DNA of 64,000 nt from Incurvaria masculella (taxonomy: Eukaryota; Arthropoda; Insecta; Lepidoptera; Incurvariidae). The stretch spans positions 8,381,021 through 8,445,020 of the forward strand of contig OX335642.1 in assembly GCA_946894095.1 (NCBI GenBank), in the 5' to 3' direction. Position 1 is the stretch's first letter. The number at the start of each line of letters is the position of its first letter. The notes beneath the pieces are model-generated. The model was given only the letters and a program-made list of their open reading frames with translations. It did not search any database and was not told the origin of the DNA. The translations under genes were made by a program, and so were the position numbers. Below, in pieces: positions 63,681 through 64,000 of the stretch.

Positions 63681-64000
63681 TGTGAAGGCTGTTCTACTGC
63701 TCTACTGCTAATCACAGTGGTTCTTACCATTTGACAAAATGTCTGTCTCGCCATGGACCACCAACTGTTTGGAGGTACTATTCAGGAAAGCTAATGAATA
63801 AAAGGTTGTTCTACCTATAAATAAACCACGAAAATTTCACTTTACGAAGAAAAGTATATTATTTTAATGCGATTATTTATGACTGCATACTCTTTACTAA
63901 CTTCTGAATCATTGGTTCAGTGCCCCACAAAGCCAAACGCATGTCGGCGTTTTAAATTACCAGAAGGGCCGAGAACCCTGCTCGCATAGATGTCGATGAA
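63681..64000. other. Window end, no gene recognised
   Basis: A short resemblance to the 54.0-kb tandem repeat (TACTATTCAGGAAAG) at about 63778; otherwise nothing is seen. Confidence 0.3.

Overview
The window is AT-rich eukaryotic DNA, and the gene content points to an insect, most probably a moth or butterfly. The reasons are an insect-type GTP cyclohydrolase I gene split by canonical GT-AG introns, two genes resembling the lepidopteran ommochrome-binding proteins, and repeats of lepidopteran character (abundant SINEs, foldback elements, BEL/Pao, jockey/CR1-like and REL-endonuclease non-LTR elements). No prokaryotic genes, CRISPR array or genuine tRNA/rRNA gene was seen.

Layout. 1-11 kb: no host gene recognised; decayed REL-element tail (1245-1490), small dispersed repeats, foldback elements, SINE copies, and a ~1.17-kb nested palindrome at 9480-10650. 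11.4-14.6 kb: a REL-endonuclease non-LTR retrotransposon on the minus strand with an uninterrupted ~980-residue frame. 14.67-15.3 kb: a decayed jockey/CR1-like RT fragment split by a small PIF/Harbinger-like MITE. 16.2-20.9 kb: two minus-strand paralogues resembling ommochrome-binding protein; the first is broken by a one-base frameshift, the second is intact. 21-27 kb: foldback repeats and SINEs. 27.75-47.48 kb: the complete six-exon GTP cyclohydrolase I gene (Punch/GCH1), minus strand, 289 codons. Its intron 5 holds an intact 6.66-kb BEL/Pao LTR retrotransposon with apparently identical LTRs, in opposite orientation. Its intron 3 holds a 5'-truncated jockey-type element and a second REL-element relic. 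48-64 kb: four copies of a TTAA-flanked MITE, many SINEs, a ~140-bp tandem repeat, a CpG-rich segment with a TATA box, and no confidently identified host gene.

How it fits together. GTP cyclohydrolase I commits GTP to tetrahydrobiopterin and pteridine pigment synthesis; ommochrome-binding proteins carry another class of insect pigment. The two gene types lie ~7 kb apart here, which may be coincidence. The rest is a dense record of transposition: elements inserted inside elements (jockey in a foldback repeat, a MITE in an RT relic), and a SINE family whose common body is joined to at least two kinds of pol III head (tRNA-like and 5S-rRNA-like). The modular SINE, the fresh BEL insertion and the TTAA MITE family are the most interesting observations. 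All identities come from reading the sequence and remembered family features; no search was run.
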